Part shown: positions 32,808-44,229 of the stretch, in pieces
Layout of the letters: each line of letters begins with the position of its first letter
How positions within the stretch are numbered: the first letter of the stretch is position 1
Position numbers and translations under genes: made by a program
From: Sparassis latifolia
Lineage: Eukaryota; Basidiomycota; Agaricomycetes; Polyporales; Sparassidaceae
Direction: 5' to 3'
DNA length: 64,000 nucleotides
NCBI GenBank assembly: GCA_018466975.1
Contig: CM031555.1
Location: forward strand, 3,100,001-3,164,000
The notes under the pieces: model-generated
Seen by the model: only the letters and a program-made list of their open reading frames with translations
Told to the model about the DNA's origin: nothing
Databases searched by the model: none

Positions 32808-33914
32808 CGCCGGCCTGGGGCCGTGCGCATCGACGTATGAATCTGCATTCGCTACAACACAAAGCTATACCCTGTACGACTAGGAAGGGTGGTAAGGTAT
32901 TCTGTTTATTGTCTCCCTGTTGTTGTCACAGTACTACACTATTGGCCGGATGTCTCCCAGTCCACTGAGCTAGCACGTTCACTATATTGAGTATCTCCGA
33001 TCCTGTTTGGTTGCAATTGTCCTGTGTTCCGTAGATGCATGCATACTCTACATCACGTAGCCAATAATTAGGGCTTTCCGCGCTGTCCATGTCTGCCATT
33101 TGCCGTTCTTGTTGTCGTATACTCTCTTCTTTTGATTTGTGCTCTGTGTAGCTAGAAATACGATAGATGTTTGCAATATGCTCGTTGACTCGGTGTAGTC
33201 CAGAAACCAAATGCTCTGTGCGATTGGTGCGGGCAACGTTCCACGACCCTTGCCTAATATGTCCTGTAACTTCCATTTTCGGTGAATATCGATTTTCTCC
33301 ACAGTTGAGTATGTGAGACTCAGATTTGAGACTTTCTCTTGCTTTTACTTCCCTGACAAAGAGCCCGAAACTATGCACCTTCGGCGCTGCCACGCCGGCC
33401 CACCCCTTCTGAGGCCTGAGGGATCCATTCTGGTGATAGTTGCGAAAGGCACACTTGGTCGCAAGGAAAACATAAATTGTTGGTTTGCTGCATGATATGA
33501 TCTACAAGACGTTATAATATAACTCGGTGCTCTGTCTCCGATGTCTACTGGCCAATTAATTAATCAGGATGGTGTTCTACTATGGCGTGTCTTGTGGTGC
33601 TATACCACTGTAACTTTCATGCCCGACGGTGATAGTACAGGAATTTTACCTTTGGCGAGAGCATCATGCATGGTCTAGTGTTGAGCCTATGTAGCACTCG
33701 AGGCGCTCATCTCACGGGGAATGAAACTGTCGCCAGTCCCGCACGGCTATTCGCATTTTCATAGGTCAGACAATGTCACATTCCTGCTGGTTTTGCTGAT
33801 CCCGCACAGCTCGAGTGCACTTATGTCGTGGCCTCGATATTACACGTGGAGTTCCTTGGAGCGGCACGTCCCTTTGCATGCGATCCGCAGAATATAACAC
33901 TCATCATTATCCTC
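32808..33914. other. Gene-poor interval before the plus-strand cerato-platanin island
   Basis: 1.1 kb. A 155-codon minus-strand frame (32926-33393) is open but has no signal peptide, domain or repeat that I recognise; it could be chance or a lineage-specific gene. Confidence 0.4.
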
Positions 33915-34300
33915 ATGAAGTTCACCGCAGCTCTTGCTTCTTTCATTCCGTTTTTCGTAGGGCTCGTCGTCTCCTAGACCACGGCGCCTGTGGCATACGA
34001 GACAACTATTGACCACGCATCGCTGTCCTCCGATGATGTGGCCTGCTCCAATATCATGGAGAATCGCGGGTGCGCCACCCTCAGCTCGCTGCCCGACCTG
34101 CCCTACGTCGGAGGGTCTTTCGACGTGCCAGAGTGGAATTTTCCTGGCAGTGGTTCATGTTAGGGGCTGGCGTACGACGGAACCACCATCGCGGTTCGAC
34201 AGAGCTCTCGAAGGATTCAATCTCTTTTAGCAGGCGATGAATGCATGATGGTGAATGCCACAGCCGTGCAAGTAGACTAAAGCTCAGTGTGGCCTCTGAG
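33915..34300 (+). pseudogene. Cerato-platanin pseudogene P1
   Basis: Begins MKFTAALAS like copy 3, and still shows DVACSN, SSLPDLPYVGGSF and AYDGTTIA, then VNATAVQVD near 34252-34277. Broken by an in-frame stop at the signal-peptide cleavage point, another where the CGTCWELTY cysteine block should be, and frame changes after 34195. Only about 20 nt separate the TATA-like atataa from the ATG, so the 5' UTR is also shortened relative to the intact copies (about 95-100 nt). Confidence 0.85.
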
Positions 34301-34487
34301 TGGGTACGGCCTTTGCAATTTCATCCATTGATGTACAACCAAGCTGATGCTTCGTATTGCACGTGCATGTCGACAACAGCTTTGCAAATGCATCTACAGC
34401 GAAATAACATGTACTGTCTTGAATTGGACAAAATATTTACTGGTGCTATTGCTTTTATCTGTACCCCGAACCTTCTGATCGTTGTCC

Positions 34488-34772
34488 CTCAGCAACGTGG
34501 CTTGCTCCAATACGTTGGAGAGTCGCGGTTACACTACCTTCGGCTCTCTTCCCGACTTCCCCTGCAGCGGAGGTTCTTTCGCTGTGACGGGATAGGATTC
34601 GCCTGCCTGCGGGTCGTGCTGAGAGTTGACATTCAAAGATAACAGTATCAGAATTCTCGCAGTCGATGCTGCTACGGACGGATTTTCAGTCTCTGAGAAG
34701 GAGGCTACGCATGCGTTGTTCGGTAACCAGGACATCCGGAGAGTGGTTGCAACAGCGGTACAAGTCAACTAA
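34488..34772 (+). pseudogene. Cerato-platanin pseudogene P2 (5'-truncated)
   Basis: Picks up at NVACSN and continues YTTFGSLPDF, SGGSFAVTG, ACGSC, ELTF, ILAVDAATDGFSVSEKEA and VVATAVQVN. The signal peptide and mature N-terminus are missing. Stops replace the Trp after SFAVTG and the aromatic after ACGSC, and codons are inserted or lost around SVSEKEATHALFG. Tandem with P1 (about 190 bp apart). Confidence 0.85.
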
Positions 34773-36002
34773 ACTCAACACAGACTATAGGGATAACTTG
34801 TGAGTAAAGTGATTATGTGTCTGCATAAGTTGACGTTGACGTTGGAATATGCTTGGTGCTGTGACTTCTCTTTTCAGGGTGCATGTGCAGGCAGAGCTGT
34901 TGGATATGTCTGCGATGGACTTTGCATTTCACAGTTGGTAATACAGTAGTACAGCATGTACAGTTTTCACCTGGTGTTCGGAGAAAATATTGTAAATATT
35001 GTCGTTTCCAGTGCCATGCCTACTATCTCATAAGTTTGAACACAACACGCAGTGGCCCGGGAAGGATAACTCCCTGCGCTCGCTATCTGGCAAGCATTAA
35101 TGTCTTTCTCCACAAGACGATGGAATGAGTCGTCGGAAATGTTCAGTCATGATGCATGAGGTTCATGGTGTCCTGCCGCTTTTGTAGACTCCCATTCCAA
35201 ATTTGACCATCGGAGTTATTTTTTCTCACGTAAGCATGAGGCTGACAACAACTACTCGTGACGCTTGCAGAATTTATACTGTCGCTTTACTATCGAGTTT
35301 TGTTCCTCTAAGGTGTATACGCAGCTCTGCTTGGCTACTTAATGTCCTGCTCTGCGGTGGGATCTCACTCGGGCTGAACATCCCTACTACTTCGACGTCC
35401 CAGGGATCATATCCGACATGTTTCGGCGGGCATCAGCTGGTGGCCTACAGCGTGATACATTATGCATTATGTCGAAGCTAATAGTGGTGACTTGGCGGTG
35501 ACCGTCATGTGTTAATGTTGGTCTTCCTCGTCAGAACTTACTCCACTTGTACTCTACCGTCACAGCAAACCCGCAGGGTGGTGTGTTATGACCATGTCCA
35601 CCCGTGGTCCACTTCAACAACCTGGTGTATATGTTGTGTGCATTGGCATATGCCCATACATGTTGGCCATCACGGTTTGCGATTGAAAGCGGCAGAGCAC
35701 AGCATTGACTGCCCACAGCGCTGCATAACGGCTTCTTTGCCCGTTCTCTGTTGATTTCTACTCTGTTACGTCTTCTGCTTCGTGGTGTTCAAGTGGTAAC
35801 CGAGGTGTGCGATGCATGCGGAAATGAGTGCCCGCTGTACGTCAGGATCGTTTCTGGCCGGTCTGAAGTCGAACGACTTGGGAAACGATCAGGCCTGCCG
35901 AAGGTATAAAAGCTCGTCAAGATAGGTCTTCAGCTTCAGACCACTAGCCTCATCTTCTCCTTACATTTCCAAGCATCAGGTCTATCCAGCCTCACTATCA
36001 TC
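34773..36002. other. Intergenic region between P2 and cerato-platanin copy 4
   Basis: 1.2 kb. No gene recognised apart from the copy 4 core promoter at its end. Confidence 0.4.
35905..35910 (+). promoter_or_regulatory. TATA box of cerato-platanin copy 4
   Basis: TATAAA in context gccgaaggtataaaagctc, 98 nt before the ATG. The same context (ggaaggtataaaggctcc) precedes copy 3 at an equal distance. Confidence 0.7.
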
Positions 36003-36437
36003 ATGAAGTTCGCCGCCGTCATTGCCTCCCTCTCGCTCCTCTTTGCCCCAACCATCCTCGCGCAGACGTCTGTGTCTGTCTCATACGATACGACCTACGA
36101 TAATTCGGCGGAGCCTCTTAGCAACCTGGCCTGCTCTGACGGAGCGAACGGCTTGGAACACTACGGTTACACCACCCTTGGCTCGCTCCCCGACTTCCCC
36201 TACGTCGGCGGATCACACGTCGTGACGGGATGGGACTCGACCGGATGCGGGACGTGTTGGGAGCTGACGTACGATGGGACGACTATCACAGTTCTCGCGG
36301 TCGATACCGCGCCCGAAGGGTTCAACCTGTCGGAGGAGGCCATGAATGCGCTGACAAACGGCCAGGCGGTGGCAATCGGTAGGTTGACTGCTACGGCAGT
36401 GCAGGTCAACTCGTCCCAGTGTGGGCTCTCGGGCTAG
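36003..36437 (+). CDS. Cerato-platanin family secreted protein (copy 4)
   Basis: Intronless, 144 residues. Signal peptide MKFAAVIASLSLLFAPTILA, then QTSVSVSYDTTYD. Conserved LACSDGANGLEHYGY, LGSLPDFPYVGG, GWDSTGCGTCWELTYDG, FNLSEEAMNALT and SQCGLSG, with four cysteines. A predicted secreted cell-wall protein. It is the only fully intact copy in the plus-strand island, with P1, P2 and P3 relics and the frameshifted copy 5 around it. Confidence 0.94.
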   Translation: MKFAAVIASLSLLFAPTILAQTSVSVSYDTTYDNSAEPLSNLACSDGANGLEHYGYTTLGSLPDFPYVGGSHVVTGWDSTGCGTCWELTYDGTTITVLAVDTAPEGFNLSEEAMNALTNGQAVAIGRLTATAVQVNSSQCGLSG

Positions 36438-37497
36438 AATGGCAAGACGGCAGAGTACGTCCTCTCATTTTTGTATTCAAACTGCTAGGAGTCCTGATCG
36501 ATACTCAGTGTCGGTGGGGTCCTTAGTCTTACCTGTGAACTATGGTGTTCGGTCACATTAGACTTCTTGCTACCGCTGCGTTGTCATGGTTTCGTTCAAT
36601 GCATTGGACAATCTTGTGGACTTGCGATGTAGAGGATTGGCATACCAGTACTGTATGTTTGAGTACTTCGAACTCGAATGATATCTACGCGTCGTGATTA
36701 TGCCTCAGTGCTCAGTAAGTGCTCAGCAACTCGCTGCGGTACAAAAATAAGCACGTCCGTGTTTTGCTGTAGGCTATGTAGTACTGTTTGTCAAGCGCTG
36801 CGGCGCGCGGCGAGCATCAGACTATTATTCGCTGGCGATGGATCCATGATTTGCGTACGAACTGTGCTAGTCATGCATCTCTCCTTGTCTTGCTTTATGG
36901 CTGATATTCTGGCTATCACAATATTGGAAGTAGTTGTTCGCCGTTACAGGATGTTCAAAGCGGCGTTTCGGGGCCACTCACTGGCCGCCCACGCCCAACT
37001 ATAAAACGCTTCTCGTCCAGAATGACCGCAGTCACCCCACCGGACTTACCTTTCGTCCTCTTGGCGAGTAATCGGACTATTCAGGCGCTATTTAGCAGGT
37101 CAGCAATGCTCGTGTACTAGGCGCGAAGCCTTCCCTGTCAAGCATCATGTCGAGGCCTACGTACCACTCTCAGGCTCTGTCTCAAAGTCCGCGAAGCAGT
37201 CTTGGTCCTATCATGTGTTTCCAGTCATGTCTGCTACGACCTTGTCATGAGTGGTTTCGCCGACCAACCGAAAGGTCAGAATCAGTGGAGGGCAGGAGAT
37301 GTGCTTACAGAGGTTCTCGGATACATCACCACAGTGAGCGCTGTCACTATCATCTGACAGGCTACCTTACCTCAAACGCACAGGTGTCCGCAAGGATTCC
37401 CGAGCGGCCATCAGGTTCCCGTTTCTTGTGTGCACTTGTGACCTTGCGCTCGACTTCGGATAGTCATCTCGACACCTAGAATGGAGCGCTCGACCAG
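36438..37497. other. Intergenic region between cerato-platanin copies 4 and 5
   Basis: 1.1 kb without recognisable genes; small open frames only. Confidence 0.4.
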
Positions 37498-37503
37498 TAT
37501 AAA
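37498..37503 (+). promoter_or_regulatory. TATA box of cerato-platanin copy 5
   Basis: TATAAA 93 nt before the ATG at 37591, the same spacing as at the intact copies. Confidence 0.6.
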
Positions 37504-37590
37504 GCGTCGAAACGAAAATTTTTCATCCACTCACCTCGAAGTGTGCCCGAAGCGATCCGACCACTGCCAGCTCTCCGGAACACTTCAACG

Positions 37591-38021
37591 ATGCTGTTTG
37601 CCAATGTTTTCCCGTCATATCCCTTCTCCTTGTACCCACAGTCATAGGCCAGACAGCCGTGTCAGTGACATATGACACCACATACGACCTTGGAACCAAT
37701 TCTCTCAATATCGTTGCCTGTTCTAACGGCGTGAACGGACTCGAGAGCAAGGGTTACACGACCTTTGGCTCCCTTCCCAATTTCCCAAACATTGGCGGGT
37801 CGTTCGCTGTTCCAGGGTGGAATTCAACTGGGTGCGGGACGTGCTGGAACGTGACGTACGATGATACTACCGTCACGGTTCTGGCAATCGACACAGCCGA
37901 AGATGGGTTCAACCTCTCGGAGGAGGCGATGAACACGCTGACGGACAACCAGGCGGTTGCTCTGGGAAGCGTGACTGCCACAGCAGTGCAGGTCGACGCT
38001 TCGTTGTGCGGATTACCGTGA
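37591..38021 (+). pseudogene. Cerato-platanin copy 5, frameshifted in the signal-peptide region
   Basis: The mature part is fully open and conserved: VSVTYDTTYDLG, IVACSNGVNGLESKGY, FGSLPNFPNIGG, GCGTCWNVTYDD, FNLSEEAMNTLT and SLCGLP, with four cysteines. The hydrophobic signal sequence is also recognisable (SLLLVPTVIGQT) in the mature frame. However, the ATG at 37591 lies one base out of frame with it, and no other upstream ATG fits. The next in-frame ATG (37659) would delete the signal peptide. Either a very young pseudogene or a base lost in the assembly near 37606-37613. The promoter spacing is intact, which favours recent or artefactual damage. Confidence 0.8.
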
Positions 38022-38267
38022 TTAACAAGGTGAAGAACTCCAGAGCCTCCACGCAAGTTATAATCTCAATCACTGTCTTTCGTTCACCAGAGGTGCTCAG
38101 TGATCGGACTCAGAGAAGGACGGTGCTTATGACATCATGGACGCAGTGATTCTGAAGATCAGGGGTGTTTCGCCAGCCCGGCAATATAATATTTTTGGTA
38201 AACTGTTTGCGCCGGTCCGTTCTGTTTTTTTAATTTCATCGGTGATAAACGTAGGCTTGGGCTAGGC

Positions 38268-38318
38268 AGCAATAAAGGGATGATGATGAAATCTGTGTAT
38301 TTATAAGCAATAAAGGGA
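38268..38318. repeat. 25-nt insert flanked by 13-bp direct repeats
   Basis: agcaataaaggga at 38268-38280 and again at 38306-38318 frame a 25-nt segment. 38279-38305 is identical to 19291-19317 (gatgatgatgaaatc... through ...tatttata). Confidence 0.8.
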
Positions 38319-38439
38319 AGCAGGAGCGTCCAGTGATCCTGCTTACTTTTCTTGCCTGATTTCGGTGAACTTTGTCGTGGAGTTAGCAGTTCACAGGCTG
38401 TCGGAACCGTGAAAGTGCTGCACAAGTTCCGCCACGGGA

Positions 38440-38478
38440 CGAAGGCGATCATTGTACCGTATACAATGATCGTCTTCG
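38440..38478. repeat. Palindrome with 17-nt arms
   Basis: cgaaggcgatcattgta, 5-nt spacer, tacaatgatcgtcttcg: one mismatch in 17 pairs. The flanks cgggac and gtcccg extend it with a bulge. Confidence 0.8.
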
Positions 38479-39418
38479 TCCGAGTCCCGCTATGCGCGAT
38501 CGCCGTGCTGTAGGTGATCGCTTTCATCCCTCCGCGTTTGTCCGCGGACAATACCGGGCGGCGCCCGGGCCTGCGGCTTGGTTTCCGCCCACTTGGCACG
38601 AGCGGCCCCCTATTATCATTCTCATCAGTAGCGTCCTGCTTTGCATTTCCACCTGGAACATGGACGGCCGCCCTGCACCAAGCGAATCGGCCCACCCACG
38701 GGCGTAGCTCGGGTGCTCGAGTTCCAGATGAAATCGAAACAACGTGGACCACCTCGAAATCACACGCTGAATAGGGCACAAATGGCCGATTACGCCGTTG
38801 AACTCATCGCGAGTCGAGCGCAAACCCAACGCAAACCAGGAGAAACACGAGTTTCATTAAGCGCTCCCACTTCGGACGTGCTCGTTGCTCCTGACTGACC
38901 GACTGCTATCGTGGGCTACGAACTTCCTTCCTGGTCTGGAACGATTACCAGGGCACCATCTGATTCTTGCGATCCTGGTGCCCAATCCGGGTGTAGGCAT
39001 TGTAGCCATGAAAGACGCCCAATCGTTGTACGTCGGTGAAGGTTGTACGTAGGTGGGTATTCATATTTCAGATTGTAAGCATATGTCTCATGCATGCGGT
39101 GCTTCCGATTTTCGAGAGGGCTAGCCGTGTCTGGCTGCTTTGGGCAACCGAGGCGGCTTAGCGGATTCCGTCAGATCCTATGCAGCTCTAAGCGACTGTT
39201 GCGAGATGCCATCAATCTACCATCAACTAGCCATCTGCTTACTTGGTTATCCTTGTACTCTAGTGTGCCTCAGGACAGTGTCGATCCAGTCAAAGTTATG
39301 GTTCTTATAGTTACACCACCTACCACAACGCATTCCATTCTGGACTAGCTTGTTCTTATTTCCCCCGCACGAGTGTTCTCTGTAGCGCTTCGTTGATGTC
39401 ACCTGTAGATTCCTGATC

Positions 39419-39660
39419 ATGATGCGCCCGGGGTTCACCGCCGCGCCACTCCCGCTATCTTGCCTCGGAGGGACACAAGTCACATACTATCATGTGCCCT
39501 CCGTTGCTTCTATTCCTCTCGATTTAGTCGTCTGCTCATATGGTCGACTTTAGGGCCGACACTACCTGGGGATCACTCCCCGATTTCCAGTTCATTGGCG
39601 AATTGTGCCCTGTTAGGCGATAAATTCGGGCAGGCCTAGGACTCCTGCCGGAATCTGGAA
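39419..39660 (+). pseudogene. Cerato-platanin relic P3
   Basis: Very decayed. Starts at tcatgatgcgcccggggttcaccgcc, resembling the start of intact copies (tcatgaagttcaccgcc). Then VVCSYG, and after a frame change TTWGSLPDFQFIGE, which matches TTFGSLPDFPFIGG. Stops and frame changes throughout; the second cysteine block is barely traceable. Confidence 0.65.
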
Positions 39661-41787
39661 CAAGAAACTACTTGCGAGATCTTCGCGCCTACTGGCTGCC
39701 CTCTTTGAACACTTCCAGAGCGGCTAAGTTGTACTTTCGAAAGTATGTGCTGTTCAATGTCGTATCAGCTTCGAACGACTACGTAGTGTGGTCGATGTTC
39801 GTGACATTGTAACCGTCAGCATTGAATCACATGTCGGCCTGGCGAGTATACGCGTATTATTCGGTTGGCCTCCATGAAGGAATGAAACTTCCTTCAGAAA
39901 TCGTTGTCTGCAGGGCACACATCTAAACCCCCATAAACTGCGATACCAGGACCACTCACAGCACATTCCACCAACTATTCGTTGACTTCGTTGTGGTATC
40001 TCTGACACTCTTCGAATACCAGCCTTCGGCGCATGACCTTGAGTAAGCCTCCCCGTCGATGATTGACCTCTTGGGCTGAGACCCTAAGATCATTATCTGG
40101 AGCATCTCAGATGCGCACCTCACGGACTGAGTTCGGACCCGTCTGCGCCACTGATGGGTTCGTCAAACTCCTCTTATCTCGAGTTCCAAAATCCGAAGAA
40201 CCCACGGCAAGCTCTCTCTACCGCTCTTGGCCACTTACTATCGCCGAGTCGAAGCTATTATGGACTTCTTGGCAGACTGTTCTGTGTGACGAGGACGTGG
40301 CGCGTCGGATAACTGGCATAATTACAAGCACTGATTTCCGGAGCTACCGGAGAGTGAATCGCCCACGCACAGGTACCCGTCCTGGCTCTGCACATGGATC
40401 ATGCATGCATTTGGACCCTCTTGCGCACTTACCATTTATCCGTCTCGAAGTCGACAGAACTAGATATCTAGCACTCTCAAGGTCACACAATGAAACACTA
40501 GCTTCCAGCCTTTCCTCTTCACATATCTCTCGACCAAGTTTTCAGTCAGTTGATACACCCGGTGGAATCTCTTCCGGTTTCGGCAAAACGGAAGCTGTTT
40601 TTAGCCACTCAAGTCGACCTCGATACGGGCCATAATCGGATATCTCAGCTACCACTTTGCCGACACTTTCTGGACATGTGGGGAACATCACCATAAATGC
40701 AGCAGCATAACAGTTTTAAAGGCTTTAACCGGAACAGTGTTCTGACCGTCGATTAAGAGAGTTCTTTGAATTCGCTCTGACATCCGCTACCTCCGATTCT
40801 TGGGCGACGCACAATCGACGTTTTTCTGTTAAAACTCACACGCAAGGCATAGGACTCCTACTTTCGAGCTGCGGCAAACTCACTCTCAACGTGAAGTTAA
40901 TGGTCACTCCCGCGAGCGTTGTAACATGTGGCCTTCCTCCCTGCAAGAGCGAAAGAGGTCTCCGCCGACAGCGGCCCGCCAACTACATCTAGATGGATCC
41001 TTGCTGATCAGCCTTAGTAAGCGAACAAGAACGTGTCTTCATTGAGGGGCCCAATAGGCAGGCACCACCCTACTGCAAGCGTACCGCCGGGGGTGTCAGA
41101 GGACACCATTCGCGGCAGGCCAGGCGAGACCAGGGAGTAGCACTTGTACGAAAACTCGCGATCAGATGTGTAAACGAGAGATCATGATACGTCGTCGGTC
41201 AAATCCATTGCAGCATAAAAATAATAAACGGTGCACACAATCTCCAAGTTTTCTGTCCTGTCTAGTCCGAGACATTCAACTCCTGCCATTGCATACAGTG
41301 TATGTGCTCCTAGGAAGAGACAACAAAGTCGCCAGCACTGTGATGAAGGGCAACAAGGGAGTTCGCATAGCATAACAATTACCCGTGATAGCTCAGGGCA
41401 TAGCTAAACAATGGCAAGGAAGTTTGGCGAGCATGCCGTGTTGCCGCAGAGCGGACTTATCGTCGGGGTGCCCAGAGCGTTTAATAGCCTCGTGTGGCCG
41501 ATTCGTAAAGATCAGATCTCATCCGCGGAGGGGACTGATCTCAATCGGGGCTTGCGAACACGTGGCATTTGAATCCCGAATGAAATGCAGCTGCCGCTAG
41601 ACCGTTCACCAGACAATTACTGTCGGAGTGACTCAATGGGTGAAGGCATTCCCCTTTCAGATTATGCTTTCTGATCGTTTGTTAACTGATGTAAAGCTTC
41701 GACTTATTTGTGTGGTCTTGTGCGGGCCCCTTCCTACCTCATCCTCATTCTTTACCTGACGGCCACACTGGCGTCCAGCGGTCGGCC
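39661..41787. other. Gene-poor interval
   Basis: 2.1 kb. A 190-codon plus-strand frame (40063-40635) is open but lacks recognisable motifs and is not supported as a gene. The sequence feels eroded (many short frames, no repeats that I could align). Confidence 0.4.
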
Positions 41788-43548
41788 ATGTCGTCTCTAC
41801 AGTCTAAAACAGAACCAATCGACTGCTTGCCACATTCTAACGGTAACCGGCGTGGCACAACGCCAGCATACCATCGGAGTGACCCTACAGGCGAAACGCG
41901 CCACTCGTTTGTCGCTTTACCCCAATACTCGGTGCCACACAGCAGAAATATGCAGCTTCACCTCGCCATTCCTCAGCGCAGACCTCATTCCAGCGACGCG
42001 CCACGACGGCCGACTGTGTACACCAGTGCTTCTTCCGAGCGACGCGCTTTGCGTAATCTCGAGCGAGATCCTTCTTGGGTACCGCGGCCACCAAACGCCT
42101 TCATCATATTCCGTGCGGAGTACTCGAAAAATTACGCACAGACGCATGAAGATGGCGAGTCACCGCCTACTTCCGAGAAATCGCTTTCGAAACGTGCGGC
42201 GGAGGCCTGGGGTGAACTCACTACAGAGGAGAAGGCACCGTACAAGTGGCGCGCTGAGCAGGAGCGTCTAGAGCATGGGAAGAAGTACCCGGATTACAAG
42301 TACAGACCACGAAGACGCCAGAAGGGTGCATCCGATGGTGGGACGATCTCCCGACGAGAGGTGGTGGAGTCGTTCATGCGTCGCGCAGCCAGCGGCTCCC
42401 AAAGAGACTCTGAGTCCGACTTATCTGGAGATTGTCCCAGTCCTCCCAGCATGAACTCCTCTTCTCCAGAGCCGGTAGATACCCCGCTCGGTTCCGACAG
42501 CCCATCGGATACAAAATCGTTTGATTTTTCCTCCATCCTGCCGCCTGCAGAAGATATGACTCTGTACCCGTTCTTCCTGCTGCCATCATCCAGCGCGTCT
42601 GCGCCCTGTCTTACTTTGTCAAGCAGCATGGACAGCTCGCCGTGGTCCTCTGCGGACCTGGGTTTTTCGCCGTATGCAGGGGTGGGCGCCACTGGGTCCA
42701 GAGATCGTTACTCGGACACTGGAGGGAACGGCATGAATCCCGCCATGTGCGAATCGGTACCTGGGCTGACGCCATCGGAAACTGCTCTATTAGACCAGCT
42801 CAGCTTAGACATGTCTACGAGCTTGGTGAGTGGCCCGGTGCTAAAGCCCGTCGAAACTTACTCACGACATTAACAACGATGTCTGTAGTCACCGGAGTAT
42901 GCTGCGACAAGCATGTTTGCGGGCCCATCTTCCTATCCGCTCAAACCGACTCAGCTTCCGCAGGAGTCGGACCCTCTGTATCACCGCCGTCAGCGCTCCG
43001 CCACAGCGAGCAGTCTTCCTTCACCACTTACTGTCGTCACGTCCACACTCGCCGATTGGGATGGCCCGACCGTTCCGACCATAACGGTCGAGCAGAATTC
43101 AACTCCATTTTTCCCATCTCCACAAACGTCGATGTCTACCTCTTCACTTCTTGCAGCGGAGAATGCAGCGCCTTGGGACTTGAAACAGGACCAAGATCAG
43201 ATACCTACAGCGTCTTTAAGTGACCTCAGGATATCCGTGCCGGATATTGACCTCGACCGTACACCGCGCGGCGCAGATTTCCCCCAGCATGTGCAGGGCG
43301 AGTACGTTCCTCCTTCTTACGGTTCCTCCAACGCGTCTGCATATCCCGCGACGCAGACCCAGGAGACGCTGTTCGTGGAAGGCAGCAGTACCGCGAGTAA
43401 TGGCGTCTACAGCGGGGTCAACACCAACCCGCAGCTTGCTGCGTATACCATGGGGCTCACCGACCACGGCATTGAGCCAATGACCTATTGCACGTCTCCT
43501 TTCGCAGATCTTGAATTCCCTTATGTCACGCCTGGACTGTTCCCATAG
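41788..43548 (+). CDS. HMG-box transcription factor
   Basis: Predicted nuclear DNA-binding regulator of the MATA-HMG/SOX type. Exons 41788-42825 and 42889-43548, intron in frame (TSL/SPEY). An N-terminal Ser/Arg-rich stretch precedes a single HMG box: PRPPNAFIIFRAEYSKNY, then SEKSLSKRAAEAWGELTTEEKAPYKWRAEQE, and HGKKYPDYKYRPRRRQKG. The tail is long and Ser/Pro-rich. Nothing near it identifies a mating-type locus: no homeodomain pair, pheromone or receptor gene is seen. MSSLQSKTEPID was chosen as start because the earlier in-frame ATG (41710) gives an unlikely leader. Target genes unknown. Confidence 0.88.
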
Positions 43549-44229
43549 CTAGGTCACGTACTTATGCAGAGTTTCTTTGATGACGCACGACGACCGCATT
43601 CCTCTATGATTTGTCTTCTGTAGCATTAGAATACTAGGAAGTTCATGGCGGTGATAGAACACTCGTGATGTAGTATAGTTGAGCCACGAACGTATCCATA
43701 CCTTACTCACTTCCATGTACGTATTTTCACTTCGCGTTCTCGATAGAAAATTGCATTGCACCGGGTATTTCGCTGAACGGGGCCAATAACGTCTGCGACG
43801 ATGGTTCACTTGAAAAGGAGCCTGCAGAATATACGTCGACTCACGTTTGAGGCGGCATCATCCATATGTCTCCTGCGTCTGCCTCTCCGACTGCTTTCGA
43901 CGAGCGTTTTGCAGGGAAGAAGTTGATGTGCACAATCGACGATTGACATGATACGTCAAACTCTGAAACACGAGTCGGACAACGCAGCTGGCGACCGTCA
44001 AACTAGAGCCCTTTCCGAATTCGGATAAATAGACCCAAATAAGTAGGACCGGAAGCACCACTTTTGGAAGTTCCCGACGTCCGCAGTGATGGTCTAGACG
44101 CGCGTGGGGCGACCGCAGTCTGGACATACCTTGCCCTTGTATACATTGCACTGTCCCAAGTCACTACTCCACACGAATCTCATACTCTAATTCATCTGCT
44201 TAATGGTACCATCAATCTCTGCATCCATA
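43549..44229. other. Intergenic region, HMG factor / membrane protein
   Basis: 681 bp, tandem orientation. No gene recognised. Confidence 0.4.

Larger units (their letters stand above)
38022..39418. other. Gene-poor interval with short repeats
   Basis: 1.4 kb. Holds a 25-nt insert between 13-bp direct repeats (38268-38318) and a near-perfect palindrome (38440-38478). Open frames around 38159-38779 on both strands overlap and show no motifs. Confidence 0.4.

Noticed and set aside
32926..33393. 155-codon minus-strand frame after the kinase
   Set aside because: No recognisable features; AT-richer than real exons nearby.
40063..40635. 190-codon plus-strand frame in the gene-poor island
   Set aside because: No domain, signal peptide or splice support; surrounding sequence is eroded.
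41788..43548. Mating-type locus
   Set aside because: A single HMG-box gene without homeodomain pair, pheromone or receptor genes; HMG factors are common in Agaricomycetes.
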